DNA from: Ashinkailepas kermadecensis
Lineage: Eukaryota > Arthropoda > Thecostraca > Neolepadidae
Direction: 5' to 3'
Length of the DNA: 64,000 bases
Assembly (NCBI GenBank): GCA_034440615.1
Contig: JAOTOM010005139.1
Coordinates: forward strand, 968,501-1,032,500
Shown: positions 35,301 to 39,492 of the stretch, piece by piece
How positions within the stretch are numbered: position 1 is the stretch's first letter
Layout: each line of letters opens with the position of its first letter
Made by a program: the position numbers and the translations under genes
Notes under the pieces: model-generated
What the model saw: the letters and a program-made list of their open reading frames with translations, nothing else
Told to the model about the DNA's origin: nothing
The model's database searches: none

Positions 35301-38300
35301 GTTCAGTGTGTTGCTACTGACAATGGTTTCTGGCAGCTGGTTCCAGTGTTCTACTACCCTGTTGGTGAAGGACTGTCTTAACCTTGTCCTGCTGTGATTA
35401 ACTTTAATTTTGAATTGATGACGTCTAATTGCATCATTTCTGTTAAATTCAAACAGTTCCCTGAGATAACCCTGTTCCTGACCATGAACAAATTTAAAGA
35501 CCTCGATGAGATCTCCTCTCAGCCTTCTATATCTAAGTGAAAACATATTCAATTTTTTCAATCTTTCCTCATATGCCAGGTTGCCCATACCATTCACCAT
35601 TTTTGTTACCCTTTTTTGTACTCTCTCTAAAAGCCAACAATCTTTTTCATAACTAGGGGACCAAGCTTGGACACAATATTCCAGATGTGGCCTGACATAT
35701 GCACAATAAAGCTTCCTGATGACTTCCTCACTTTTGTATGATACATTCCTATTTATTGCCCCAAGCATTCTTAGTGCCTTCTTCCTGGCTTCTTTGGTCT
35801 GTTCTGATGCCCCCAATTTTGTGTTAAAAATAACACCTAAGTCCTTCTCCTGCTGAGTCACAGATAGTACTTGGCCACCCATCAAGTATGGAGCCTTGAT
35901 ATGCTGCCTACCTACATGCATGATTTTGCACTTATCAAAATTAAATTTCATTTGCCATTTTTCGGACCACTTCACAAGCTCGTCAAAGTCTTTCTGCAGC
36001 AAGACCTGCTCATTGTGCTCTGTTATTGCCCTAAAGACCTTCAAGACCTTTCACTACTGACCTTTCACTATTTGAACTTAAAAGAACTGAATCCAACCTA
36101 AATAAACCTAGCATAATTGGTATTATTGTGCCATATTTAGGGCATTGACAAGACAAATTTGTATGCACATTTTACCTCCATAAAGCAAACATGTATGTTA
36201 GTTGGTTGGTTAGTTAGCAGTACAAGTGTTTTGTAATTTGGACATGATTTCTTTTTTTTGAAAAATGGAGATAATTTTTTTCTTCATGGTTAGGTAGTTG
36301 GTTATTGGTTTTACAACACTTCAACCATTGAGTTATGTAGCATCACCAATCTCTCACACTGACTAGCCTCAGGCAAAGAGTAGCAACAGGCAAGACTCAA
36401 ACCCACAATCTTTTGATTGTGAAATTGGTAACTTACACCTAGACTACTCATCCTGTATGGTTAGGTAGTTAGGTCCAGGTGGTCAGGCTAGGTATAATTT
36501 TTATATAGGCTAGGTAAAACCATTATATGCAAGGTTCAGCTAGGTAAAACCATTGTATGCAAGGTTCAGCTAGGTTGGCTAGCACTAGAGGTTCAGCTAG
36601 TTTGGCTAGCACTAGAGGTTCAGCTAGGTAGGTTGGGTTGTCAGAAAAAAGGGACATATGCCATGCTATATTACCCAATTCAATGCCATATTTTGGGTGT
36701 TATTTTGCCCACCAACTGAAAGGCAAGCACTTTCAGAGAAAATGATAGGTCAACTCACATGTCAACTACATTCACAAGCATTGCATTGGAAAAATTCGAG
36801 GAATTAAAAAATTACCTTGAAAAACAAATTTACTACCTAATAAAGACATAAAGACATAAAAGATGAGTGCAACTATGAGCCACAAGGGCCCTTCTTGGTT
36901 GCACTTTGTACACTGAACCAGTTGCCCACCCTGTCAATCAACCCTCCCTGGAATACAGAAAAACAAGCCCCCTATTCTTATAATGATTGTCTATGCGGTT
37001 TTTAAAGATGTTCAGTGTGTTGCTACTGACGATTGTTCCTGGCAGCTGGTTCCAGTGTTCTACTACCCTGTTGGTGAAGAAAGACTGTCGTAACCTTGTC
37101 CTGCTGTGATTAACTTTAATTTTGAATTGATGACCTCTAATTGCATCATTTCTGTTAAATTCAAACATTTCCCTGAGATATCCCTGTTCCTGACCATGAA
37201 CAAATTTAAAAACCTCAATGAGATCTCCTCTCAGCCTTCTATATCTAAGTGAAAACATATTCAATTTCTTCAATCTTTCCTCATATGCCAGGTTGCCTAT
37301 ACCATTAACCATTAATGGTATAGGCAACCATTCAGGTTGCCTATACCATTAATCTACCCCTTTGCTTGCTTTATGGAGGTAAAATGTGTGCAAACCTTGC
37401 TTCTTGAATACCTTAAAGCACAATACTACCCACCATTCAACATACAGATGAGAAAAGTGAAAGAATATCTTCTTTCTTGATTCTATCTTCTTTCTTAATA
37501 TTCTGGATGCCAAACTTCCAGAAACAGCTGTTTTACTAATCCTGACACTGCTCCATGGGTGGAGTTTCAATAACAGTTGGTGCTTCAGCGCCACATATAG
37601 AGATGGCTGAACTACACCTAGCTTTCACACTCAATATCAATATTGGTGTCTATAGAGATGCATGGAAAAGCACCACCAGAAACCACAATGCCATGGAAAA
37701 GCACCATCTACATTTCTTTGCATGACACCAGAAAATACCACTACTTGGTGCCCTGCACAAAATCATACATATCACAGTGAACTATACTCAACCCATCTTT
37801 CAACAGCGCATAATTAAGCACCATCGCGCCAAGATGAGCCTCCTCAATCTTGCGGCCGCTTGCGGTCGGTGGTACAGCGACCGTAGGAACTGCGGCGGCC
37901 GCAGACGTGACGTCATCCTGCTCACTGCTGATTGGTCACAGCTGAGCTCCACGCCTTTGACTGCGAGAGCCGCAGCGACCGCAGACAGCTGCAAGCCCAG
38001 TGAACAGGGCCTAGGTTTGGCTAGGTTCGGTTAGGTTAGCTTAGGTTAAGCTACTTTGACCATCTCATTAAGGTATGTGAACCATTTGTTGCATTAGCCA
38101 GTCAAAGCCTCAGTGACATCATTACATCATACCAATGTGATATCATCCAAATTGAAAAGTAAGCATTAGCACCGAAAATGAGTGGTCACATCTCTTCATC
38201 ATGCTAATAAACATCATATTCTGTAAAAGTAAAAGGGAATACTAGAAAAGTATTCCCAAAATTCCCAAAACACCTTTTATAAAAAATTTACTGATAATTG

Positions 38301-38624
38301 CTTGCTAAGGGACCATGATTCCCAACATATAAAATCATGGTCATTGCTTGCAGATGAGTTGCTTAAAGCATGCTTTAGTTAATTTGCTGCAGTCTTGATG
38401 ATTTTTTCAAAGAAGATAAATGCCCATCCCAACAAAAGTGCTCACGGTTCAGTAAGCACAAAGCTAATACAAAATTAACTTGTAAACCACATTTGGACTG
38501 TCCAAATGCACTTGCTTGCCACTGCAAACTGAAAACATTTGGTAAGTAGGCTTTTAATCTACATACTTACCGAATCTTCCCAATTTTGTCGATTGTATGT
38601 ATTAGATCCCTTAGCAGTTGCCAT
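10412..38624 (-). CDS. RBM22: RBM22, pre-mRNA-splicing factor (complete, 10 exons)
   Basis: RBM22 (yeast Cwc2/Ecm2-type) is a nuclear spliceosome component that contacts U6 snRNA and pre-mRNA near the catalytic centre. The exons, all GT-AG and phase-consistent, join into 381 codons plus stop; the human protein is 420. Visible parts are an N-terminal cysteine-rich region (CQTC, CKIC and CQTC pairs, residues about 24-85), a C-x7-C-x5-C-x3-H zinc finger (C159, C167, C173, H177), and an RRM at about 225-305. The RRM has RNP2-like TTLYVGNL and RNP1-like QCAFVQYV. The C-terminal tail is rich in Pro and Met. The start is [17 protein letters not shown], matching the conserved family N-terminus. Exons: 38,571-38,624; 28,494-28,547; 26,838-26,936; 23,692-23,769; 21,557-21,643; 20,931-21,142; 20,480-20,586; 17,850-17,976; 11,774-11,925; 10,412-10,587. 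Oddity: the donors of exons 5-7 and the acceptors of exons 2 and 4 lie inside tandem repeats. It is divergent from H2A.Z, 865 bp away. Confidence 0.96.
11065..11735. repeat. (TATC/TCTA)n microsatellite with (AT)n core
   Basis: Imperfect CTATCTAT/CTACC repeats are interrupted by a SINE at 11,136-11,304. A pure (AT)n run of about 46 bp lies near 11,329-11,375. Short frames through it are low-complexity Tyr/Ile/Ser artefacts. Confidence 0.95.
11136..11304 (-). mobile_element. SINE with tRNA-Lys-like head
   Basis: The minus strand begins GCCGCGGTAGCTCAGTTGGT (A-box) and has a CTCTTGA loop and B-box GGTTCGAATCTC. It continues into the same body as SINE family 1 (GACCAATCGGCGTGAGAG, TTGGCGACGCTATATGAC). 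Possible target-site duplication CTATCAATCTATCC at 11,122-11,135 and 11,305-11,318; the surrounding microsatellite makes this less certain. The tRNA anticodon stem is mispaired, so this is not a functional tRNA gene. Confidence 0.82.
11774..11925 (-). CDS. RBM22: RBM22 exon 9 (end of RRM)
   Basis: Codes [20 protein letters not shown], then LNIKWGRSQ and EPVPG, the last part of the RRM plus linker. Donor GTCAGC below 11,774; acceptor CCGCAG above 11,925. Confidence 0.95.
11989..12584 (-). mobile_element. Non-LTR retrotransposon 3' fragment (post-RNase H domain)
   Basis: The open frame at 12,120-12,584 contains [32 protein letters not shown] and [11 protein letters not shown]. This is the C-terminal region typical of arthropod I/Jockey-type LINE ORF2 after the RNase H domain, with a C-x2-C...H...C finger. 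The 3' UTR at 12,040-11,989 carries the tail TTATTTGGGCTTAAGGGCGC (plus-strand reading). The element is heavily 5' truncated and lies in RBM22 intron 8 in gene orientation. Confidence 0.85.
12633..16230. other. AT-rich intronic block (RBM22 intron 8)
   Basis: No exon or complete element is visible. It contains a dispersed repeat at 13,558-13,752 (related to 55,400-55,595), a MITE-like segment near 15,495-15,610 with the CATACTTTTCAGTTGGCAGG-type end seen elsewhere, and CCTAACCTAACC runs near 15,680 and 15,790. Confidence 0.6.
13558..13752 (+). repeat. Dispersed repeat, copy also at 55,400-55,595
   Basis: Shared landmarks are GAAAATTATTGGGGGGGG, GGGCACACTCCATAGG, GTCCCATGTTAAAA, ACATTGAGGGGGCAC and TATAAAACCACCCTG. 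An inverted relative lies at about 33,905-34,085. Confidence 0.75.
16289..16855 (-). mobile_element. Non-LTR retrotransposon RNase H fragment
   Basis: The frame contains [13 protein letters not shown] (RNase H Glu position), [13 protein letters not shown] (Asp position) and [20 protein letters not shown] (His region; the last catalytic Asp position reads Asn here). These identify an I/Jockey-type LINE ORF2 RNase H domain. A 22-bp stretch (GCGGCTGTGTCGTATACAAA) is tandemly doubled near 16,724-16,767. The 5' end is missing and the frame loses homology after DYYPAV. Confidence 0.85.
16880..17015. repeat. 32-bp tandem repeat derived from the LINE 3' tail
   Basis: Four units of the type TTTAGGGTGCACCGACCACG separated by CTTTGGGA. 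The sequence resembles the TTATTTGGGCTTTAGGGCGC tail, amplified in tandem. Confidence 0.8.
17455..17795. repeat. 52-bp minisatellite in RBM22 intron 8
   Basis: Six units with GACGTCAGAGTCTGCCGCCG, CCTGCCGCTATGACGTTGAC and AAAATGAGGCGT. It starts about 55 bp inside the intron after the exon 8 donor and does not contain exon sequence. GACGTCA motifs recur in each unit. Confidence 0.93.
17850..17976 (-). CDS. RBM22: RBM22 exon 8 (RRM core)
   Basis: Codes [20 protein letters not shown], then [11 protein letters not shown] and [10 protein letters not shown] with the RNP1-like QCAFVQYV. Donor GTGAGATG; acceptor GTGCCAG. The split Gly (G/GT) and Arg (AG/G) codons agree with exons 7 and 9. Confidence 0.96.
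18055..18700. other. RBM22 intron 7, repeat-free part
   Basis: No feature recognised between the exon 8 acceptor region and the 70-bp array. Confidence 0.5.
18710..20545. repeat. 70-bp minisatellite built from RBM22 exon 7 end plus its donor
   Basis: Read on the minus strand, each 70-bp unit is a 47-nt copy of the exon 7 end (codons for [15 protein letters not shown]) plus a 23-nt segment. That segment begins with the donor GTACGTGTCACC and ends CACGGTCCCAG. About 26 units are present, several truncated or scrambled between about 19,490 and 20,220. The unit closest to the exon (to 20,480) is the functional end. Because 70 is not a multiple of 3 and the unit has no stop in most frames, frames of 668-743 codons run through the array; these are artefacts. 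Confidence 0.96.
20480..20586 (-). CDS. RBM22: RBM22 exon 7 (start of RRM)
   Basis: Codes [20 protein letters not shown], then [15 protein letters not shown] with RNP2-like LYVG. Acceptor GTGCCGCAG; donor GTACGTG at 20,479. The last 46 nt of this exon are repeated about 25 times downstream. Confidence 0.96.
20640..20862. repeat. 33-bp repeat in RBM22 intron 6
   Basis: About six to seven imperfect units contain GATATGGCAGCTTTGAACTA and TCGACACGGAGGT. Confidence 0.9.
20877..20930. repeat. 21-bp triplication of the RBM22 exon 6 splice donor
   Basis: On the minus strand the donor CCGGTGAGTGGCGGTCAG occurs three times at exact 21-bp spacing. GTGAGT lies at 20,925-20,930 (the exon 6 end), 20,904-20,909 and 20,883-20,888. 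Because 21 is a multiple of three, use of either inner donor keeps the frame and would add VSGGQRS or two such heptads before the next exon. Confidence 0.93.
20931..21142 (-). CDS. RBM22: RBM22 exon 6 (CCCH zinc finger)
   Basis: Codes [20 protein letters not shown], then the finger [20 protein letters not shown] and [17 protein letters not shown]. The exon ends in phase 2 (CG, then C from exon 7 gives Arg). The first ten residues ([10 protein letters not shown]) are shorter and less conserved than in vertebrate relatives. Confidence 0.96.
21361..21556. repeat. 52-bp repeat built from RBM22 exon 5 end plus donor
   Basis: Four units at 21,361, 21,413, 21,465 and 21,517 have exact 52-bp spacing. 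Read on the minus strand each contains GAGCAGGAG followed by GTAGGTGTTGCCGCAG, the exon 5 end (codons EQE) with its donor. The true donor is at 21,551-21,556; decoys lie at 21,499, 21,447 and 21,395. Confidence 0.94.
21557..21643 (-). CDS. RBM22: RBM22 exon 5
   Basis: Codes [20 protein letters not shown] then YYIQNKEQE, phase 0 at both ends. Acceptor CTGCAG above 21,643; donor GTAGGTG. Confidence 0.95.
21766..21925 (-). mobile_element. SINE with tRNA-Lys-like head, second copy
   Basis: The minus strand reads GGCAGTAGCTCAGTCGATGG, then CTCTTGACC, then GTTCGCATCC. The body follows (GACCAATCGGCGTGGAGGGT, TGACGCCATCTGACC), as at 11,136-11,304. A LINE-type tail fragment lies beside it at about 21,690-21,735. 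No clear target-site duplication. Confidence 0.75.
22060..22312. repeat. 17-18 bp minisatellite CTGCAGCTCGCCACCGA
   Basis: About 14 units with CTGCAG in each; some units are shortened. It lies in RBM22 intron 4. Confidence 0.95.
22335..22790. repeat. 55-bp minisatellite in RBM22 intron 4
   Basis: Eight units contain CCCGTGGTTCAGTGCTAGTG, TGGCCGGATAGTGTTCAGGG and TAACCCGAGTCCACC. Unit variants (CGATAA versus TGCTAG) alternate, suggesting higher-order duplication. Confidence 0.95.
22800..23691. other. Remainder of RBM22 intron 4
   Basis: No exon recognised. A LINE-tail-like fragment (GGCGCATCGACTGCGTCGGC) is at about 23,158-23,192. Two related segments with GATATACACCGATATTGCAC and TAAACCGATAGTGCACTACA lie near 23,293 and 23,405, a degenerate duplication of about 115 bp. 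Confidence 0.5.
23692..23769 (-). CDS. RBM22: RBM22 exon 4
   Basis: Codes [20 protein letters not shown] then YGLPIQ, two CQTC zinc-binding pairs, phase 0. The acceptor plus the first codons are duplicated about 45 bp upstream (minus-strand CACCTGGCAC/CTGACACACC word at about 23,806-23,830). Confidence 0.96.
23869..24886. mobile_element. piggyBac-like non-autonomous element (MITE)
   Basis: Bounded by TTAA at 23,869-23,872 and 24,883-24,886, the target duplication used by piggyBac transposases. The terminal inverted repeats are CCCGCGCACGTCCGG (left) and CACTCGCACGTCCGG (right, reverse complement). Inside each end is a palindrome made of a G run, CAGATATCTG (right end CAGACATCTG) and a C run (about 23,887-23,911 and 24,813-24,841). 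The core is about 1,010 bp with no transposase; it has many TGACCTGAGGTCA-like words. It lies in RBM22 intron 3. Confidence 0.86.
24888..25390 (+). mobile_element. Merlin/ISXO2-like element, internally deleted
   Basis: A frame ending at TAG 25,165-25,167 contains [20 protein letters not shown] followed by RHRCEC, like the N-terminal zinc-binding part of ISXO2/Merlin-type transposases. It stops before the catalytic core. Downstream, ATTAAGGTATGTGAACCGCT and AAATTGAAAAGTAAGCACGA match the 3' ends of copies at 38,055-38,260 and, inverted, 32,640-32,870. I infer an internally deleted derivative. Confidence 0.5.
25463..25636. repeat. Intronic minisatellite split by the solo LTR
   Basis: Units of about 45-50 bp with AGTAACGTTCCCGACGAGCC, GATCACCC and AATGTTAGACGACGGAGA. 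The array continues after the LTR at 26,714-26,775 with the same unit, so the LTR landed inside it. Confidence 0.85.
25637..26713 (+). mobile_element. Solo LTR (1,077 bp)
   Basis: Starts TGTTGCCGAC and ends TCCGCAACA, giving TG...CA termini with a 6-bp inverted repeat TGTTGC/GCAACA. It is flanked by the 5-bp duplication GTAAC (25,632-25,636 and 26,714-26,718). A TATA box (TATATAAG) lies at about 25,874 and AATAAA at about 26,558, both on the plus strand, in U3-R-U5 order. No internal gag-pol remains. Superfamily (Gypsy or BEL) cannot be told from an LTR alone. Confidence 0.9.
26140..26425. repeat. 60-bp tandem repeat inside the solo LTR
   Basis: About four and a half units with CTCTTGAATTGGAGGGTTCC and TTATCTAGGTCCTAG. 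It lies between the TATA box and AATAAA of the LTR. Confidence 0.94.
26838..26936 (-). CDS. RBM22: RBM22 exon 3
   Basis: Codes [20 protein letters not shown] then [13 protein letters not shown], phase 0. Donor GTGGGTG; acceptor TTTCAG. CKIC and the WCPG motif are conserved in the family. Confidence 0.96.
26937..28493. other. RBM22 intron 2
   Basis: No mobile element with clear ends was recognised. A small imperfect duplication with AGGCATGAAAGCTGG lies at about 28,196-28,255. Confidence 0.5.
28494..28547 (-). CDS. RBM22: RBM22 exon 2
   Basis: Codes [18 protein letters not shown], phase 0. Donor GTAAGTT; acceptor TTTTCAG. Confidence 0.96.
28528..28665. repeat. Tandem duplication of the RBM22 exon 2 acceptor and exon start
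   Basis: The plus-strand word CTGACATAGAATGGGGAACT with CCTGAAAA (exon 2 start plus acceptor) is followed at about 49-bp spacing by CTGACATAGAATGGGAAATC with CATGAAAA. A third, worn copy, CTGACATAAAAATACACGAA with TACATGAAAA, follows. The acceptor AG is lost in the outer copies. Confidence 0.8.
28670..30430. other. RBM22 intron 1, 5'-distal part
   Basis: AT-rich with TTAGG runs near 29,125-29,155. A tRNA-like SINE head may be present at about 29,826-29,892 (plus strand: GGTTGGTTAAGGCATTC, then GGGGGTTCAAATCTC). No exon recognised. Confidence 0.4.
30440..31130 (-). mobile_element. Merlin/ISXO2-like transposase fragment
   Basis: The frame at 30,456-30,773 contains [19 protein letters not shown] and [13 protein letters not shown], the end of the DDE domain of ISXO2/Merlin transposases (consensus type HTQxIExxWxxxK...YLxEFxxR). 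Upstream, at 30,915-31,124, [17 protein letters not shown] fits the preceding part of the domain. Between them lies AT-rich, CCTAA-rich sequence and frame breaks, so it is a dead copy. Confidence 0.75.
31330..31550. repeat. 52-bp tandem repeat (4 copies)
   Basis: Units contain ATCCCCTCTCATAGCACAAC, CTGAGTGGGGAGTTTATAAG and ATCTTCCATT. It lies in RBM22 intron 1. Confidence 0.93.
31560..31985 (+). repeat. Dispersed repeat, related copy at 33,310-33,790
   Basis: Shared words are AGGGTGGA, GGATGGGGTGAGATTTATG, GGCATGGATG, GAAAATTATTG, CCACATGTGTTA and TTATGGTATCTTCC. The two copies are in the same orientation with point changes and small indels. Confidence 0.8.
32188..32518. mobile_element. Mutator-like MITE (331 bp)
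   Basis: Long terminal inverted repeats of about 57 bp start AATCTTTACCTTTCGGCCGA and end near GTGATTTG.AAAGAG. A 10-bp duplication CCCCTGTGGC is present at 32,178-32,187 and 32,519-32,528. The related sequence near 33,720 (GGCCCTTGTGGCTCTTATTA) shows what the site looks like without the insertion. Superfamily is inferred from the 9-10 bp duplication and long repeats. Confidence 0.85.
32640..33100. repeat. Two facing Merlin-type end fragments with TTAGG runs
   Basis: At 32,640-32,870 the minus strand, and at 32,955-33,020 the plus strand, carry GACCATCTCATTAAGGTATG followed by TGAACCATTTGTAGCATTAG. Between and after them TTAGG runs (32,935-32,970; 33,075-33,098) and a duplicated segment TATATAAATTATAGCTATGA occur. 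Confidence 0.65.
33105..33240. mobile_element. DNA-transposon end with GGCCCTGTTCAC terminus
   Basis: GGGCCCTGTTCACGGAGCCT, GCGGTCGCTGCGGCTCTGCG at 33,105 is matched in inverted orientation by the sequence ending GTGAACAGGGCC at about 38,013. Each could be one end of a 4.9-kb composite, or two separate decayed MITEs. Confidence 0.5.
33310..33790 (+). repeat. Dispersed repeat, second copy of 31,560-31,985
   Basis: Same landmarks as the first copy. It contains an inserted LINE-tail fragment at 33,576-33,626 (GGGCGCCAAATGG, CACACCCTTAAACCCAAATA). Confidence 0.8.
33791..35120. other. RBM22 intron 1, middle part
   Basis: AT-rich. An inverted relative of the 13,558 repeat lies at about 33,905-34,085. 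A worn MITE-like segment sits near 34,915-35,060. No exon recognised. Confidence 0.4.
35128..36050 (-). mobile_element. 5'-truncated CR1-like LINE (RT C-terminus)
   Basis: An intact 271-codon frame (35,229-36,044) holds the end of a reverse transcriptase [77 protein letters not shown]. This is typical of CR1/Jockey-group ORF2 after the catalytic palm. The 3' end is a short tandem CTTTATGT repeat (35,128-35,150). The catalytic region is missing, so it is dead, though the frame is uninterrupted. Confidence 0.88.
36300..36456 (-). mobile_element. SINE family 1, worn copy
   Basis: TTATTGGTTTTACAACACTT, then CAAGACTCAAACCCACAATC on the plus strand. Target-site duplication ATGGTTAGGTAGTT at 36,286-36,299 and 36,457-36,470. 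More diverged than the other copies, notably at CpG sites. Confidence 0.9.
36838..37350 (-). mobile_element. Second CR1-like LINE 3' end with 5' fold-back
   Basis: Frame 36,938-37,327 matches the last about 120 codons of the copy at 35,229-36,044 with a few changes, and the same CTTTATGT tail ends it at 36,838-36,860. At its 5' junction (37,296-37,352) TTGCCTATACCATTAA appears as direct, inverted, then direct copies. Confidence 0.88.
37640..38570. other. RBM22 intron 1, part next to exon 1
   Basis: GC-rich DNA-transposon end at 37,800-38,013 with terminus GTGAACAGGGCC, then TTAGG-like runs, then a Merlin-type end fragment at 38,055-38,260 (ATTAAGGTATGTGAACCATT, AAATTGAAAAGTAAGCATTA). No other exon recognised. 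Confidence 0.55.
38571..38624 (-). CDS. RBM22: RBM22 exon 1 (start codon)
   Basis: Codes [18 protein letters not shown], the conserved N-terminus of the family, followed by donor GTAAGTATG. It joins in phase 0 to EFPILC of exon 2 across a 10-kb intron. ATG at 38,622-38,624 (minus). Confidence 0.95.
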
Positions 38625-39489
38625 TTTCCTTGACTTCGTAAATAACCCTCAAAGCGATCACATAAAAACTTGCTGATAGTCCGAGAATAACTTGGTGTAG
38701 GCTGGAAAGCAATTCGAGTTTTTCTTGCAGCTATCCAAGATACATTCGATAGTGACTGCTGTGCTTGTCAGCTGACGTCACGGACGTGAAGAGCGATTAA
38801 GTTTCTCGCGACTAGGGCGGCTTAAAACCAGGAATTGACGTCATAATAATTTTCTGGCATGACACACCCAGACTTGAAACGATTTCATTGGTGCTGCCAT
38901 AACTGGGTCGCGAGCAAGGCTATAGTCGCGAGCTCTGAAGTACATTGGGGCATTTATGACGCTTGAGACAAATGTGTCGTGCCCAGAACGTTTCTTAGGT
39001 ATTTTTCGGAAAGATTGGAACATTATTGAAAAAGTCAGTGCGTGTTTCATATCAAATTCAAGGTTAAGCTGACAACAATAATATGCAAAATATCTATATA
39101 ATCTATTCTGAAATTTGTATTGCTGCTGTAAATGCATTCCGCATGACTAGCGCATCGGTGCTGAAACGATTACGAACGAACATACTGTTTGAATTGCAAT
39201 TTAATTATAGATTGTGTGTACAATTTGAAGTAATTTTCTATATGAAACCCATCTTTAGGTCGAAAAATACATCTTTATCGCACGGCGTGTGATATCCTCC
39301 CCATGAATTCCTTCCGAGAATCTGCCTATGCAATCCCGCCAAAATTTGAGCTTCTTTGTGATGATTGGCTAATCGTTTGCTGACGTCATCATTTGAATCC
39401 GTTGCAGTCCGTTGACTTGCGGAGTCGCCGTTTTCTTGCGTGAATGTTCGTCCGTTTGCTCGGTGGATCCGTTGCAAGATAAACATAAA
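38625..39489. promoter_or_regulatory. Probable bidirectional promoter RBM22 / H2A.Z
   Basis: The two start codons lie head to head 865 bp apart. The interval has three perfect CRE palindromes TGACGTCA (38,773-38,780; 38,836-38,843; 39,381-39,388) and an ATTGG (inverted CCAAT) at about 39,364 next to the third. No clear TATA box stands close to either start. Shared control is an inference from arrangement and motifs. Confidence 0.6.
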
Positions 39490-39492
39490 ATG
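39490..39492 (+). CDS. H2A.Z: H2A.Z exon 1 (ATG only)
   Basis: The coding part of exon 1 is just the start codon, followed directly by donor GTTAGT; exon 2 starts GCAGGAGGC, giving Met-Ala-Gly-Gly. A start-codon-only first coding exon is also known from H2A.Z genes elsewhere. Confidence 0.93.
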
